Origin: Fundicoccus sp052116145
Lineage (GTDB): Bacteria > Bacillota > Bacilli > Lactobacillales > Aerococcaceae
NCBI RefSeq assembly: GCF_052116145.1
Contig: NZ_JBQKLQ010000008.1
Location: 1-64,000, forward strand
Direction: 5' to 3'
Length of the DNA stretch: 64,000 nucleotides
Part shown: piece by piece, positions 7,325 to 16,339 of the stretch
Layout: the number at the start of each line of letters is the position of its first letter
Position numbering within the stretch: position 1 is the stretch's first letter
The notes under the pieces: model-generated
Database searches by the model: none
Seen by the model: only the letters and a program-made list of their open reading frames with translations
Told to the model about the DNA's origin: nothing
Program-made: the position numbers and the translations under genes

Positions 7325-8950
7325 CTATTCACCAGAAGAAATCGATACATCTTTAAGGTTAATGTTTCCTAATGCGTCTGGCGCCATGTTTTCAACATGA
7401 TCATGAATAACAAATAAGTTAGTGTAGTAATATAAAGGAATAACTGGCATATCTTCCATCATTACTGCTTCAGCTTGTACAAGTAAGTCAGTTCTTGCAT
7501 CTACATCTTGCTCTGCTGCAGCTTCATCGATTAAAGATTTGAATTCTTCATTTTCCCAACCAGTATCGTTATTACCAGAAGCAGCTGTACGATACATATC
7601 TAAGAATGAAGAAGCGTCGTTAAAGTCTGCAATCCAACCCATACGAGCTGCTTGGAAGTCTAGAACGTTTAGACGCTCTAAATATACTTGCCATTCAGTG
7701 TTATCAATAGCCACATTGATGCCTAAGTTTTGCGCCCATCCTTCTTGGATAAATTGAGCGATTGTTGAGTGAGCTTCACTTGTGTTGATTGAAATGTTAA
7801 TGTTTAATTCACTTGGATCAGCTAAGCCTAACTCTTCTAATCCAGCTGCTAAATATTCTTTAGCTAATTCATAATCAGCATCTGCCATGTAGCCACGGTC
7901 TTCTTCAAAACCAGCACTTGTTGGTGGAACTAAACCTAAGGCAGGTAATTGTCCACCTTTAGTTACGTTATCAACTAAAGCTTGACGGTCAACTGCTAAA
8001 GCTAAGGCTTTACGGATGTTCACATTAGACATTACTTCGTCTGTTGTGTTCAATTTGTACCAGTAAATCGCTGCATATGGTGCAACGTTTAACTCATCAT
8101 TTGCTCTATATAAATCAATCGCATCTAATGAAACAGTACTGTAAGGCGCGCCTAGGTAGTCAATACCACCCGCTTGGAATTCAGCGTTTGCTGTAGATTC
8201 GGCTTCAATGATTTGTACGTTAACTGTATCTAAAGAAACATTTTCTGTATCCCAGTAGCTGTCACTCTTAACAAGTACATAGTGACTACTGTGTGCCCAC
8301 TCTGATAATGAGAATGGTCCGTTTGTTACATAAGCGTCACCAGCGTCTAATGCCCAGTCAGCGTCTGCTTCAACTGTTGCTTGGTGAACTGGCATATAGG
8401 TATAGAAAGCTGTTAATTCCAAGAAGTATGAAGTAGGGTTAGCTAATTTAACTTCTAATGTTGAATCGTCAACTGCAGTTACACCAACAGCGTCTGCTTC
8501 GCCTTCGCCAGCGTTATAAGCTTCTGCACCTTCAAGTACATAAAGAATTGAAGCATATTGTGAAGCTGTTTCAGGATTCAATACACGTTTCCATGCATAC
8601 TCAAAGTCACTTGCTTTTACAGGGTCACCATTTGACCAAGTGTTACCTTCACGTAATTTGAACGTATACGTTAAACCATCTTCGCTGACTTCCCATGATT
8701 CAGCAGCTGCAGGTAAAATTTCACCTTCGTTATCCATTGCTGTTAATCCTTCAAATACGTTTTTAATAATCGCACCTGATGTTGAGTCTGTTGCTAAAGC
8801 CGGATCAATTGTTGGTGGTTCAGAACCAATTGCTAAGTTTAGTACTTGTTCTTCCTGAGCGGATACCATTGCTGTTGATAAACTAGTGACTGGACCAAAT
8901 GCTAACAGTGCCGCACCTAAGATAACAACTTTTTTTAAGAATTTTTTCAT
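7325..8950 (-). CDS. oppA: Oligopeptide-binding protein OppA without lipobox
   Basis: Extracellular peptide-binding component of the importer, family SBP_bac_5. 541 residues. Residues 1-31 are a signal peptide ending in Val-Ser-Ala before Gln. The family start LNLAIGSEPPTIDPALA lies at about 37-53, with the GLTYTFKLREG segment near residue 112. In contrast to most Gram-positive OppA proteins, no cysteine lipobox is present, so lipid anchoring through Lgt is not expected; no C-terminal membrane or sortase anchor is seen either. The mature protein is very acidic. First gene of the opp operon, with its own promoter and terminator. Confidence 0.92.
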   Translation of the reverse strand: MKKFLKKVVILGAALLAFGPVTSLSTAMVSAQEEQVLNLAIGSEPPTIDPALATDSTSGAIIKNVFEGLTAMDNEGEILPAAAESWEVSEDGLTYTFKLREGNTWSNGDPVKASDFEYAWKRVLNPETASQYASILYVLEGAEAYNAGEGEADAVGVTAVDDSTLEVKLANPTSYFLELTAFYTYMPVHQATVEADADWALDAGDAYVTNGPFSLSEWAHSSHYVLVKSDSYWDTENVSLDTVNVQIIEAESTANAEFQAGGIDYLGAPYSTVSLDAIDLYRANDELNVAPYAAIYWYKLNTTDEVMSNVNIRKALALAVDRQALVDNVTKGGQLPALGLVPPTSAGFEEDRGYMADADYELAKEYLAAGLEELGLADPSELNINISINTSEAHSTIAQFIQEGWAQNLGINVAIDNTEWQVYLERLNVLDFQAARMGWIADFNDASSFLDMYRTAASGNNDTGWENEEFKSLIDEAAAEQDVDARTDLLVQAEAVMMEDMPVIPLYYYTNLFVIHDHVENMAPDALGNINLKDVSISSGE

Positions 8951-9027
8951 AAAATTCCTCCTAAAAATATTTTACCATTACTCCGAATCAGAATGCCCTT
9001 TTCGTATTAATAGCTTTTCTAATACTA

Positions 9028-9056
9028 AATTTAATCCATTTTTATGAGAAAGTCAA
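9028..9056 (-). promoter_or_regulatory. oppA promoter
   Basis: Minus strand TTGACT (9051-9056), a 17-bp spacer and TAAATT (9028-9033), about 75 nt upstream of the oppA ATG. It begins about 50 nt after the previous gene, so the opp operon has its own start. Confidence 0.65.
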
Positions 9057-9108
9057 ATGATTTTCTTAGAAAAGATTAATTATCTTGTTACCATTCTAAC
9101 ATTTAGTG

Positions 9109-9288
9109 TTAGCTTTCCTTCCATTGCTCAGGACTCCACATCCAACCATCTAAAGTCCCGCGCTCATTTTCGAGCCGACGCTTTTGTTCAGCATAGATAA
9201 TTGCTGCAGTATGTAACAAAGCTTTAGTCGGATATGTCTTTGCTTGTTCAATCCATTTAGGGATAATTTCTTTTTGCCAAGAATCCAT
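9109..9288 (-). CDS. Small conserved-looking protein of unknown function, 59 aa
   Basis: Not recognised. ATG 9288 is preceded by AGGAGG whose position overlaps the stop codon of the upstream oxidoreductase gene, so the two are translationally coupled. The product is a soluble 59-residue protein rich in Trp, Lys and Glu, predicted mostly helical, with no signal peptide or membrane segment. A longer frame from 9312 lacks a ribosome-binding site. It probably serves or accompanies the flavodoxin-fold enzyme, but nothing in the sequence proves this. Confidence 0.65.
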   Translation of the reverse strand: MDSWQKEIIPKWIEQAKTYPTKALLHTAAIIYAEQKRRLENERGTLDGWMWSPEQWKES

Positions 9289-9298
9289 TATATTCCTC

Positions 9299-10000
9299 CT
9301 ACCATAAGTCATTTAAATCGTTCAATTCATCTAAATCATCCGCTTGATTAATCAGTTCATTAGTAAACATATCAAACAATAATTGATCGGTTTCAGATAA
9401 TGCTAATTCATCTTCCGTTAAATTTCCTAACTTTCCAATAATGTAATGTTGAAGCGCAGTAAAACTATTCGCCGCTCCAGTTTCAAGAAAACAGGCATAG
9501 CGCATCATCAAGTCAAACTTCATCGCTTCGTCCATGTAATGAAACTGATGAACCGCAAAGGGCATTAAATAAGTCATGCCGAAATGACGAGCAAATAATT
9601 CATACGGAGATAAGAGTTCCGATAGAGTCCGCCCTTCTCTTCCTCCTGCTTGATAGTGTTCTACTTTCACTCCTGCAATCACAACCAGTCCCAAACGTTT
9701 CCCCTTTAATTCTTGACGAAAGCGTTCGTCATAGAAGTCTGTATCGAATACAATATCTAGCCATATCTTCATTATGGCCGGTGCTTGATACCAATGTAAT
9801 TGAAACTGAAAAATTATTTGATCAAATGCCAACAAACGTTGACGTTCTGCCTGGACATTAAAGGTTGCACCTTGTTGTTGAAACTCTTCACTTAAGTCAA
9901 CAAACACCGCTTCAGTATTTGCTTTACCTGAACTCAATAAAAACTGGTGGCTACTCGATTGATCAATATCAGGATGAGCCATATAAACGATCGTACGCAT
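9299..10000 (-). CDS. NAD(P)H:quinone oxidoreductase-like flavodoxin-fold protein
   Basis: Probable FMN-dependent NAD(P)H dehydrogenase of the KefF/MdaB/NQO1-like flavodoxin-2 family; 233 residues, slightly longer than usual. The N-terminal IVYMAHPDIDQSS is the flavin-phosphate-binding loop. FQFQLHWYQAPAIMKIW at about residues 70-86 is the family's conserved core, and VVIAGVKVEHYQAGG near 105-120 matches the following strand-loop. Acidic C-terminal tail of about 45 residues is atypical. Predicted to detoxify quinones or electrophiles in the cytoplasm; substrate unknown. Co-transcribed with the 59-residue protein at 9109-9288. Confidence 0.8.
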   Translation of the reverse strand: MRTIVYMAHPDIDQSSSHQFLLSSGKANTEAVFVDLSEEFQQQGATFNVQAERQRLLAFDQIIFQFQLHWYQAPAIMKIWLDIVFDTDFYDERFRQELKGKRLGLVVIAGVKVEHYQAGGREGRTLSELLSPYELFARHFGMTYLMPFAVHQFHYMDEAMKFDLMMRYACFLETGAANSFTALQHYIIGKLGNLTEDELALSETDQLLFDMFTNELINQADDLDELNDLNDLW

Positions 10001-10073
10001 ACAAAAAATCTCCTTTATAAAGTTGTTAATTAAAGTTTGTTAGCCTAATGCGGTTAATTAACCGACATATTTA

Positions 10074-10139
10074 TAAAAAAAGCGTACCACATTCCCTTTG
10101 AACATGACAATGAAGATGTTCGGGTGGATGTGATACGCT
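10074..10139 (-). terminator. Terminator after the Pro/Ser-repeat protein gene
   Basis: A long imperfect hairpin with arms AGCGTA (10081-10086) and TACGCT (10134-10139), extended by CCACAT/ATGTGA pairing and an inner GAACAT/ATGTTC stem, is followed on the minus strand by seven T. Confidence 0.8.
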
Positions 10140-10160
10140 ATAGTGTTTATTTAGTCATAG

Positions 10161-11336
10161 TTAGTCAGTGCTGCTAACCAAATCAGTTTCTCCAGGATTC
10201 GGTTCTGGATCCGGTGTATTTGGTGGAGTTGACGATTCCGGCGGAGTTGACGATTCCGGCGGAGTTGACGACTCTGGTGGTGTCGATGACTCTGGTGGCG
10301 TCGATGACTCTGGTGGCGTCGATGACTCCGGTGGTGTCGATGACTCTGGTGGCGTCCAAGACTCTTCAGGTGGTGTCCAAGTATCTTCTGGCTCAGACCA
10401 TTCTTCTTCGATGACTGGCGCTTCTGATGACTCTTCAGACGACTCCTCAGAACTTTCTTCAACTGGATTCAATAGTGCTTGATTTTCAAGCATAGCCGCT
10501 GTCAATAATTGTGAAGGCTCAACAGCTGTTAGAGCTAATTCATAATATTGTGGGATGCTTGTGGTTAATACTTGCATTTCTTGAATAAAGCTTTGAATAT
10601 ATTCTTGAGCTGCTTTTGTTAATTCTTCTTTAGCTGCTGGTAATTTAACGGCTTCTAAAGCAGTTTCGAATCGAGCCATTGCTTGAGCGATGGTGCCAAT
10701 TTGGCCATCTTCAACAGGCAGTGCTTTCACTTCTTCTAATGCTTTTTTAGCGACATCATATGAACCAAATCCTTCTAAAGCATAATCAATATGCGAATTG
10801 ATTGCTACTTGGAAAGAATCCAACGTTTCGACTGGTTCTTCTTCAGTTTCTTCTGTTTGAACAGAGTCTGAAGCTGGAACCTCTTCTGCAACAAAGTAGT
10901 ATGTTTCTTTAGCTACTTGAACGTCTTCAATGGTTAATCCATCTTTAAATGCCAGATTCTCAGCTACTTGATCCTCTTTAATTGCTGGCGTGTCTTCAGG
11001 GTAAAAAGCGTTGACTGCTTCTTTAGCTTCCACACGATGAACAATATCATCTAATTGACGATTCAATACGTTTTTATCTAGAGTTGACTCATTTAAATCA
11101 TCAATTTCATTTCTTAATTCTTCTACATATTCTTCAGTTATCTCTTCACGGACAAAGCCGGTCTGTTCATCAATGTAAAGCCCAGAAATTTTCTCCTGTA
11201 CGGTTTGACTCACATTGTTTGTAATCGTTGGTTGATCACTTGTAGAACTGGATTCTAAGAATGTATATAGATTTAAGACAGCTACTAGTATGACAACTAA
11301 TGCTGCAATAATTAAAATTTTAACCTTATTACTCAT
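10161..11336 (-). CDS. Membrane-anchored surface protein with C-terminal Pro/Ser repeats
   Basis: Not recognised as a known family. 391 residues. Residues 6-27 form one N-terminal membrane helix or uncleaved signal anchor, and the rest is extracellular. Residues about 50-300 are acidic and helical, with an Asn/Glu/Val-rich segment and no catalytic motif. From about residue 300 the chain is an acidic Ser/Glu stretch followed by seven perfect six-residue TPPESS repeats (about residues 326-367) and an Asp/Pro-rich tail. There is no LPXTG signal, so anchoring is by the N-terminal helix. AAGGAG lies before ATG 11336. It sits 180 nt downstream of a two-component system in the same orientation and may be its target or an extracellular partner; that is inference. 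Confidence 0.7.
   Translation of the reverse strand: MSNKVKILIIAALVVILVAVLNLYTFLESSSTSDQPTITNNVSQTVQEKISGLYIDEQTGFVREEITEEYVEELRNEIDDLNESTLDKNVLNRQLDDIVHRVEAKEAVNAFYPEDTPAIKEDQVAENLAFKDGLTIEDVQVAKETYYFVAEEVPASDSVQTEETEEEPVETLDSFQVAINSHIDYALEGFGSYDVAKKALEEVKALPVEDGQIGTIAQAMARFETALEAVKLPAAKEELTKAAQEYIQSFIQEMQVLTTSIPQYYELALTAVEPSQLLTAAMLENQALLNPVEESSEESSEESSEAPVIEEEWSEPEDTWTPPEESWTPPESSTPPESSTPPESSTPPESSTPPESSTPPESSTPPESSTPPNTPDPEPNPGETDLVSSTD
10217..10356. repeat. 18-bp coding tandem repeat (TPPESS)
   Basis: About seven 18-bp units encode the TPPESS repeats of the protein above. Third-base differences between copies (GAC TCT, GAT TCC and so on) show that the copies are not all recent. Confidence 0.85.
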
Positions 11337-11516
11337 CTAGTTTGTTGCTCCTTTTTTCAGAATAGATTGATTTCGTAAAAGTTATATTTACACCATTTCA
11401 TATATTACCACATAACCTAGTGATTTGAATAGCTAATTATGCATTCAAACGCGATTCTTAGTAAAAACTAATAAAATTCAATGGGTCGTTTTAATTTAAG
11501 CTTGATTTTATTCAGT

Positions 11517-12932
11517 TTATGTAGAGGGTCTATGAGGTAACTTAATGGTGAAAGTAGAACCTTTCTCAAGTTCACTTTCGACTTCAATGCTTCCTTCATG
11601 CGCATCTACTAAAGAGTGAACCACCGCTAAACCAATACCTGACTCCCCAAATTGTGTATTCTTGCGCGAGACGTCGACTTTATAAAACCTCTCCCAAATA
11701 CTTTCAATTTGCTGGGTGTCAATACCGATTCCTGAATCGATGACTTTCAAGATAACAGAATCTTTCGACATTTCGCCACTTAGGATAATGTCACTGTTTT
11801 CAGAAAACTGAATCGCATTGGTGACTAGGTTAATCAGGATTTGAACAATTCGATCATAATCAGCCCAAATCTCTAAATCATCTGACGCACTAACAATAAT
11901 ATGATTATTTTTTTGTTCCGCTTTGCCACTTAATTGTTCTTTTATTTGATTCAATAAGGGGGAACCTTTAATCACTTGCTTCTTCAAAGTGATTTGACGG
12001 CTACGAATCTTCTCGTAATCTAAGTTCTCATTTACCAGACGCGTTAAGCGTTTCGTCTCTTTACTAATCAATTCAAGACTACGTCCGCGTTGCGCTTCTG
12101 GAATCATATCATATTGTAGCCCTTCTAACAGCCCACTCATGGTCGTTAAAGGGGTTCGCATTTCATGAGCCGCATCCATCATAAATTGGCGGCGCAAATT
12201 CTCCTGACGCTTAATCTCTTCTTGAGAGTGACGCAGTGACTCTGACATCACATCAAAGTCTCGCGCTAAATCGCCAAACTCATCCGCACTTCCCGTATCC
12301 ACTCGGACTTCATAGTTACCAGTAGCAATTTCACGGGTTGCTTGTTGAAGTTTTTTAATTTTACGCGTCTGAACCATCGCATAAAAGACACTCATGACAA
12401 TACCAACAATTGTCGCAATAATAAACGAGACAATAATATGGTTTTGCGACTCGCTTACCTGCTCTTCTAAAGACTCCAAGGGAGCACCTAAACTAATAAA
12501 ACCAGCGGGGAAACCCGCTACTTCATTCTGAGCTAAAGGAATATAGACCGTTGTCATTTGTAGTTGCGTATCTGGATCAATAAACCGTTGGGCATATTGA
12601 AGACCTAAACTAGCCCCTTCTGATATTCTGACTAAATCAGTCTCACTGAGATTGGACCCAAAACGTTGGTCATAGGTTGGATAAATGATACGACCATCTT
12701 GTAAATAAACTTGAATGACAATATTCTCGCTGGCTAATAATTGAGACGCCCGAACTAAGTCCGGACGCGTAAAATTATTCGATACTATATTGCGACCGTA
12801 CTGCAGCAATTGCGCTTCGCGCTCTTTGTAAATTTGAGTCGTCAAATAATTCGAATTACGATAGGCACTAATGGCTAAGGCTGTAATAATAACAATTAAA
12901 AAGCCTAAAATCTGTTGCCATAAAAACTTCAT
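11517..12932 (-). CDS. Two-component sensor histidine kinase
   Basis: 471-residue membrane kinase. Membrane helix 1 is at about 8-24 and helix 2 at about 165-187, enclosing an extracellular sensing domain of about 140 residues. A HAMP linker (about 187-240) is followed by the HisKA box MDAAHEMRTPL with phospho-acceptor His256, then N, G1 (DSGIGI) and G2 (GESGIGLAV) ATP-binding boxes. The start codon overlaps the stop of the response-regulator gene (TAATG), so both are coupled. The signal is unknown; the extracellular domain suggests an envelope or external ligand cue. Confidence 0.9.
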   Translation of the reverse strand: MKFLWQQILGFLIVIITALAISAYRNSNYLTTQIYKEREAQLLQYGRNIVSNNFTRPDLVRASQLLASENIVIQVYLQDGRIIYPTYDQRFGSNLSETDLVRISEGASLGLQYAQRFIDPDTQLQMTTVYIPLAQNEVAGFPAGFISLGAPLESLEEQVSESQNHIIVSFIIATIVGIVMSVFYAMVQTRKIKKLQQATREIATGNYEVRVDTGSADEFGDLARDFDVMSESLRHSQEEIKRQENLRRQFMMDAAHEMRTPLTTMSGLLEGLQYDMIPEAQRGRSLELISKETKRLTRLVNENLDYEKIRSRQITLKKQVIKGSPLLNQIKEQLSGKAEQKNNHIIVSASDDLEIWADYDRIVQILINLVTNAIQFSENSDIILSGEMSKDSVILKVIDSGIGIDTQQIESIWERFYKVDVSRKNTQFGESGIGLAVVHSLVDAHEGSIEVESELEKGSTFTIKLPHRPST

Positions 12933-13645
12933 TAGGCCTCACCTGGGTCCTCGAATTTATAGCCCACGCCCCAAACGGTTTGAATTAATTGCGGGCCAAC
13001 CGTTTCAATTTTCTGACGTAATTTTTTAATATGCGCATCCACCGTTCGCTCATCCCCGTAAAAAGGATCTTCCCAAATGCTCTTCAATAACTGATCCCGA
13101 CTAAAGACACGCTTCGGATTTTTAGAAAACATTACTAACAAATCAAATTCTTTCGGCGTTAAATTCTCAATCGGTTGTTCTAGATAGTATGCCTCACGCG
13201 TCACTGTATTAATTTTTACAGTCCCTGCTTCAACATTAAAGGCCGACTCAGCACCATCTTCTGCTTCACTCGGTGCAATTTGAGCACGACGGTGGAGGGC
13301 TTTCATTCTTGCTAATAAAGTCAAAGGACTAAAAGGTTTCGTCACATAATCATCTGCGCCCATTTCCAGACCAATCACTTGGTCACTTTCTGAATCTTGA
13401 GCAGTTAACATAATAATCGGTGTCTCTTTAGAAATTTCACGCATTTTACGACAAATGGTCATTCCATCCATTGACGGTAAGTTCAAATCTAGAATCACAA
13501 TATCCCACTCATGCGGCGAATTCTTATAAGCTTCGAAACCCTCAGCACCATCGTGATGAAAAGTCGAAGCAAAGGCTTCTTTCTCGAAAAACATCGACAT
13601 CATTTCACAAACAGACTCATTATCTTCAATCATTAAAACTTTCAT
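12932..13645 (-). CDS. OmpR/PhoB-family response regulator
   Basis: DNA-binding partner of the kinase at 11517-12932. Receiver domain with acidic pocket IEDN at about residues 6-9, phospho-acceptor Asp near residue 53 in ILDLNLPSMDG and the switch KPF near 103. A short linker leads to a winged-helix domain with ENLTPKEFDLL and a C-terminal TVWGVGYKF. ATG 13645 is used; a TTG one codon upstream is equally placed for the AAGGAGG site. The target genes are not evident; the orphan surface protein next door is one candidate. Confidence 0.9.
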   Translation of the reverse strand: MKVLMIEDNESVCEMMSMFFEKEAFASTFHHDGAEGFEAYKNSPHEWDIVILDLNLPSMDGMTICRKMREISKETPIIMLTAQDSESDQVIGLEMGADDYVTKPFSPLTLLARMKALHRRAQIAPSEAEDGAESAFNVEAGTVKINTVTREAYYLEQPIENLTPKEFDLLVMFSKNPKRVFSRDQLLKSIWEDPFYGDERTVDAHIKKLRQKIETVGPQLIQTVWGVGYKFEDPGEA

Positions 13646-13802
13646 CAACTAAAAACCTCCTTATTTACAATACTCTGCCTCTATAAAACCGGCAGTCACA
13701 ACACCATTATACAATAATTATCCGATAATAGTTTAACGAAACGATGAAGATTGTGTGAGTTCCCACTACCTGATAGCCGCCTAAGTCACACCCATTGAAT
13801 CC

Positions 13803-13845
13803 AAAAAAACCTTAAGCACGCTCGGTAAGGAGCAATTGCTTAAGG
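13803..13845 (-). terminator. Terminator after the tail-less ssb gene
   Basis: CCTTAAGCA (13810-13818) pairs with TGCTTAAGG (13837-13845), followed on the minus strand by seven T. It closes the ssb transcript 22 nt after the stop codon. Confidence 0.88.
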
Positions 13846-13866
13846 CTTCGAATAATGTTTTAGTCG

Positions 13867-14256
13867 TTAAACTGCTTGTGTTTCTTTTGATACCGGGATA
13901 TCCTTAGGCACGATTTTTTGATTGTTATCTGTGGCGCGCGTCTTGCGATCAATTAAGGTCACATCCGTTACGAGACATTCCACAACATAAATCGTTTGGT
14001 TTTCCTTATTGGTATAATTACGACTTTGCATAATACCGGACAAACTAACTAAAGAACCTTTCTGTGTGTAAGTATCCAACAAATCGGCTAAATGGTCCCA
14101 AGCGACAAAGGGAATATAATCAGAAACAACTTCCCCATTACGATCACGGTGCGCACGATTAATAGCAATTGTATTATTCATGACACGATGACTTTCATTA
14201 ACATTACGAACAGAAACATCTCGACAGAGACGACCAACAAATACAGCTTGATTCAT
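13867..14256 (-). CDS. ssbB: Single-stranded DNA-binding protein lacking the acidic tail (SsbB type)
   Basis: OB-fold ssDNA-binding protein of 129 residues. The start NQAVFVGRL and the core DYIPFVAWDHLADLLDTY are typical of SSB. The C-terminus ends in an ordinary basic/neutral stretch (ETQAV) instead of the acidic DDDLPF tail that recruits replication proteins. That makes it a secondary SSB like SsbB of Bacillus, which protects DNA during transformation. ATG 14256 is chosen because AAGGAG overlaps the alternative GTG three codons upstream. Separated from whiA by 91 nt and flanked by a terminator, so probably monocistronic. Its upstream region shares a motif with that of comFA (see findings). 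Confidence 0.85.
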   Translation of the reverse strand: MNQAVFVGRLCRDVSVRNVNESHRVMNNTIAINRAHRDRNGEVVSDYIPFVAWDHLADLLDTYTQKGSLVSLSGIMQSRNYTNKENQTIYVVECLVTDVTLIDRKTRATDNNQKIVPKDIPVSKETQAV

Positions 14257-14347
14257 TTTTTTCACTCCTTTTTATGTGTTACTACTAAATACGCAAAAAG
14301 GGTGGCAAATCTATTTTTTAAAAGTGAATCTTAACGAAAACTTAATT

Positions 14348-15277
14348 TTATCGCTCAGTTAAGCGTTCAGCTGTTTCCACGATTTTACGCAAACGATGGT
14401 TTACGCCCGACTTTGAAATCGGACCACCGGGGACTTGTTCGCCTAATTCCTTTAAACTTAAGTCTGGATTTTCCAATCGGAAACGAGCCATCACTTGCAG
14501 TTTTTGAGGTAGAACCGATAGCCCTTGTGTCGAATCAATTAATCGAATCGCTTCAAGTTGACGCTGCGCCGCATCAATCGTCTTATTTAAGTTAGCGTTC
14601 TCCATATTAACCAATCGGTTAACAGAATTGCGCATATCGCGAATAATCCGGATGTCTTCAAACTTCAACATGGCTCTATTGGCCCCGATAACCGCTAGAA
14701 ATTCAGCGATTTTCTCCGCTTCTTTGATATATGTAATGTACCCGTTACGACGGACAATCGTTTTCGCATTCAAGTTAAAGTCATTCATCATATGACACAA
14801 ATCATCATTATGCGTTTCGTAATTCGAATAGATTTCTAAATGGTAACTACTGGCTTCCGGGTTATTCACCGATCCGCCTGCTAAAAAAGCCCCCCTTAAA
14901 TAAGAGCGTTTCTTCTGTTCGTTGGTCATAATTTCTTCGGCGACGTTCGTGTTAATCGATAAGCCGTCAAAAATTCCTAAATCTGATAATAGTTCTTGAA
15001 CTTTCTGACGACAACGCACAATATAAACGTTATTCTTCTTTAACTTCATTTTCCGACGAACAATCAATTCACTTTCCATTTGATAATGGTCCTTCATTAA
15101 GGTGTAAATCCGACGAGCAATGGCGGCGTTTTCACTTTGCACATTCAATATAAAGCGCTGTTGGTACAAACTAACAGCCCCATTCATACGAATAAGGGCA
15201 GCTAGTTCAGCTTTAGCGTGTTCTTTGTGTACTTCGAGCAAAGTACATTCTTTCTTGACGTCAGAAGCAAATGTCAC
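14348..15277 (-). CDS. whiA: Sporulation/division regulator WhiA
   Basis: Conserved Gram-positive DNA-binding protein with a LAGLIDADG-homing-endonuclease-like N-terminal domain and a C-terminal helix-turn-helix. 309 residues from GTG 15277. The start TFASDVKKE, the RGAFLAGGSVNNP segment at about 126-138 and the C-terminal SLKELGEQ...PISKSGVNHRLRK helix-turn-helix identify the family. The GTG three codons upstream overlaps AGGAGG, so the downstream GTG is preferred. Last gene of rapZ-yvcK-whiA, the order found across Firmicutes. In other species WhiA affects cell division and chromosome segregation. Confidence 0.93.
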   Translation of the reverse strand: MTFASDVKKECTLLEVHKEHAKAELAALIRMNGAVSLYQQRFILNVQSENAAIARRIYTLMKDHYQMESELIVRRKMKLKKNNVYIVRCRQKVQELLSDLGIFDGLSINTNVAEEIMTNEQKKRSYLRGAFLAGGSVNNPEASSYHLEIYSNYETHNDDLCHMMNDFNLNAKTIVRRNGYITYIKEAEKIAEFLAVIGANRAMLKFEDIRIIRDMRNSVNRLVNMENANLNKTIDAAQRQLEAIRLIDSTQGLSVLPQKLQVMARFRLENPDLSLKELGEQVPGGPISKSGVNHRLRKIVETAERLTER

Positions 15278-15313
15278 CAACGTCACCTCCTATAGTTAAT
15301 GAACCATCGACTC

Positions 15314-16339
15314 TTAGTAGGCAATCGAATCTGTCATGTTTTTACGATGTAATTTCGTTGTATTCAGTATATGGCCTAACTCTTCGACGACACGAGCTGT
15401 ATCGTGGTAAGCTCCTCCGTATTTCATACTTAAAAAATCGCTAGAAATCACACGACAGCCTGCATTACGTAAGCCTTTAAAGTCATGTTTCACTTGTAAT
15501 AAATATTCTTCGTTCGGTTGCGTTAAAATATAATCGCCTGGTACCTCAGTTGTGTTGACCAGAACAGTATCCACGAAATTTTGACCTAAGTGTTGGTGAA
15601 GAACTTCGACGTGATCAGAATCGGTAAAGTTTTCTGTCTCGCCTAATTGAGTCATAATATTACAAATATACACGATTTCTGCTTGTGTTTTAGAGAGTGC
15701 TTCACCGATTTCTTTAATCATTAAATTCGGCAGGATACTCGTATATAAACTTCCGGGTCCTAAAACAATCATATCAGCTTCTAGAATGGCTTCAACCACT
15801 TTAGGTGAGGCATGAATGGCTTCATCACCTGAAGTCGTCGTTACAATGACTTCTTGAATTTTCTTACGATGATGGGCAATCTTTGATTCTCCAATCGCGA
15901 TTGTGCCATCTTCAAATAAGGCATTCAGTACTAAGGCTTCTGGCGCTGCTGGTAAAATTTGTCCACTTATTTTCATAAAACGAGAGAGGATCTCAATCGC
16001 ATCAGACATTGAACCTTTCATTTCTTTTAAGGCTGCAATCAATAAGTTTCCAATCGCATGTCCAGCTAGAAAATCATCTTCTGAATTAAAACGATATTGA
16101 AAAAGATCAATTAAGGTTGGATCAGCATCTGAAAGGGCGCACATGCAATTACGTATATCTCCTGGTGGCACGACATTAATATAGTCTCTAATGGCACCAC
16201 TGCTACCGCCATCATCAGCAACGGTAATAATTGCTGAGATGTTAGCATCCAGTTTCTTCAATCCCTTTAAAATGACTGGCAACCCTGTTCCACCACCGAT
16301 TACCGCTACATTATAGCGACTTTTAGGTTGTGGCATCAT
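15314..16339 (-). CDS. yvcK: YvcK/CofD-family protein (gluconeogenesis factor)
   Basis: 341-residue UDP-sugar-binding protein of the YvcK/CofD-like family, needed in Bacillus for growth on gluconeogenic carbon and for cell shape. The N-terminal IGGGTGLPVILKGL loop, TVADDGGSSG at about 40-49 and PPGDIRNCM at about 57-65 are family signatures. The start (two adjacent ATG, 16339 or 16336) overlaps the stop of rapZ in an ATGA arrangement, and whiA follows after a 36-nt gap. Confidence 0.93.
   Translation of the reverse strand: MMPQPKSRYNVAVIGGGTGLPVILKGLKKLDANISAIITVADDGGSSGAIRDYINVVPPGDIRNCMCALSDADPTLIDLFQYRFNSEDDFLAGHAIGNLLIAALKEMKGSMSDAIEILSRFMKISGQILPAAPEALVLNALFEDGTIAIGESKIAHHRKKIQEVIVTTTSGDEAIHASPKVVEAILEADMIVLGPGSLYTSILPNLMIKEIGEALSKTQAEIVYICNIMTQLGETENFTDSDHVEVLHQHLGQNFVDTVLVNTTEVPGDYILTQPNEEYLLQVKHDFKGLRNAGCRVISSDFLSMKYGGAYHDTARVVEELGHILNTTKLHRKNMTDSIAY

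Noticed and set aside
10151..10482. His/Arg- and Gly/Val/Asp-rich frames on both strands
   Set aside because: Artefacts of the 18-bp repeat encoding TPPESS read in other frames.
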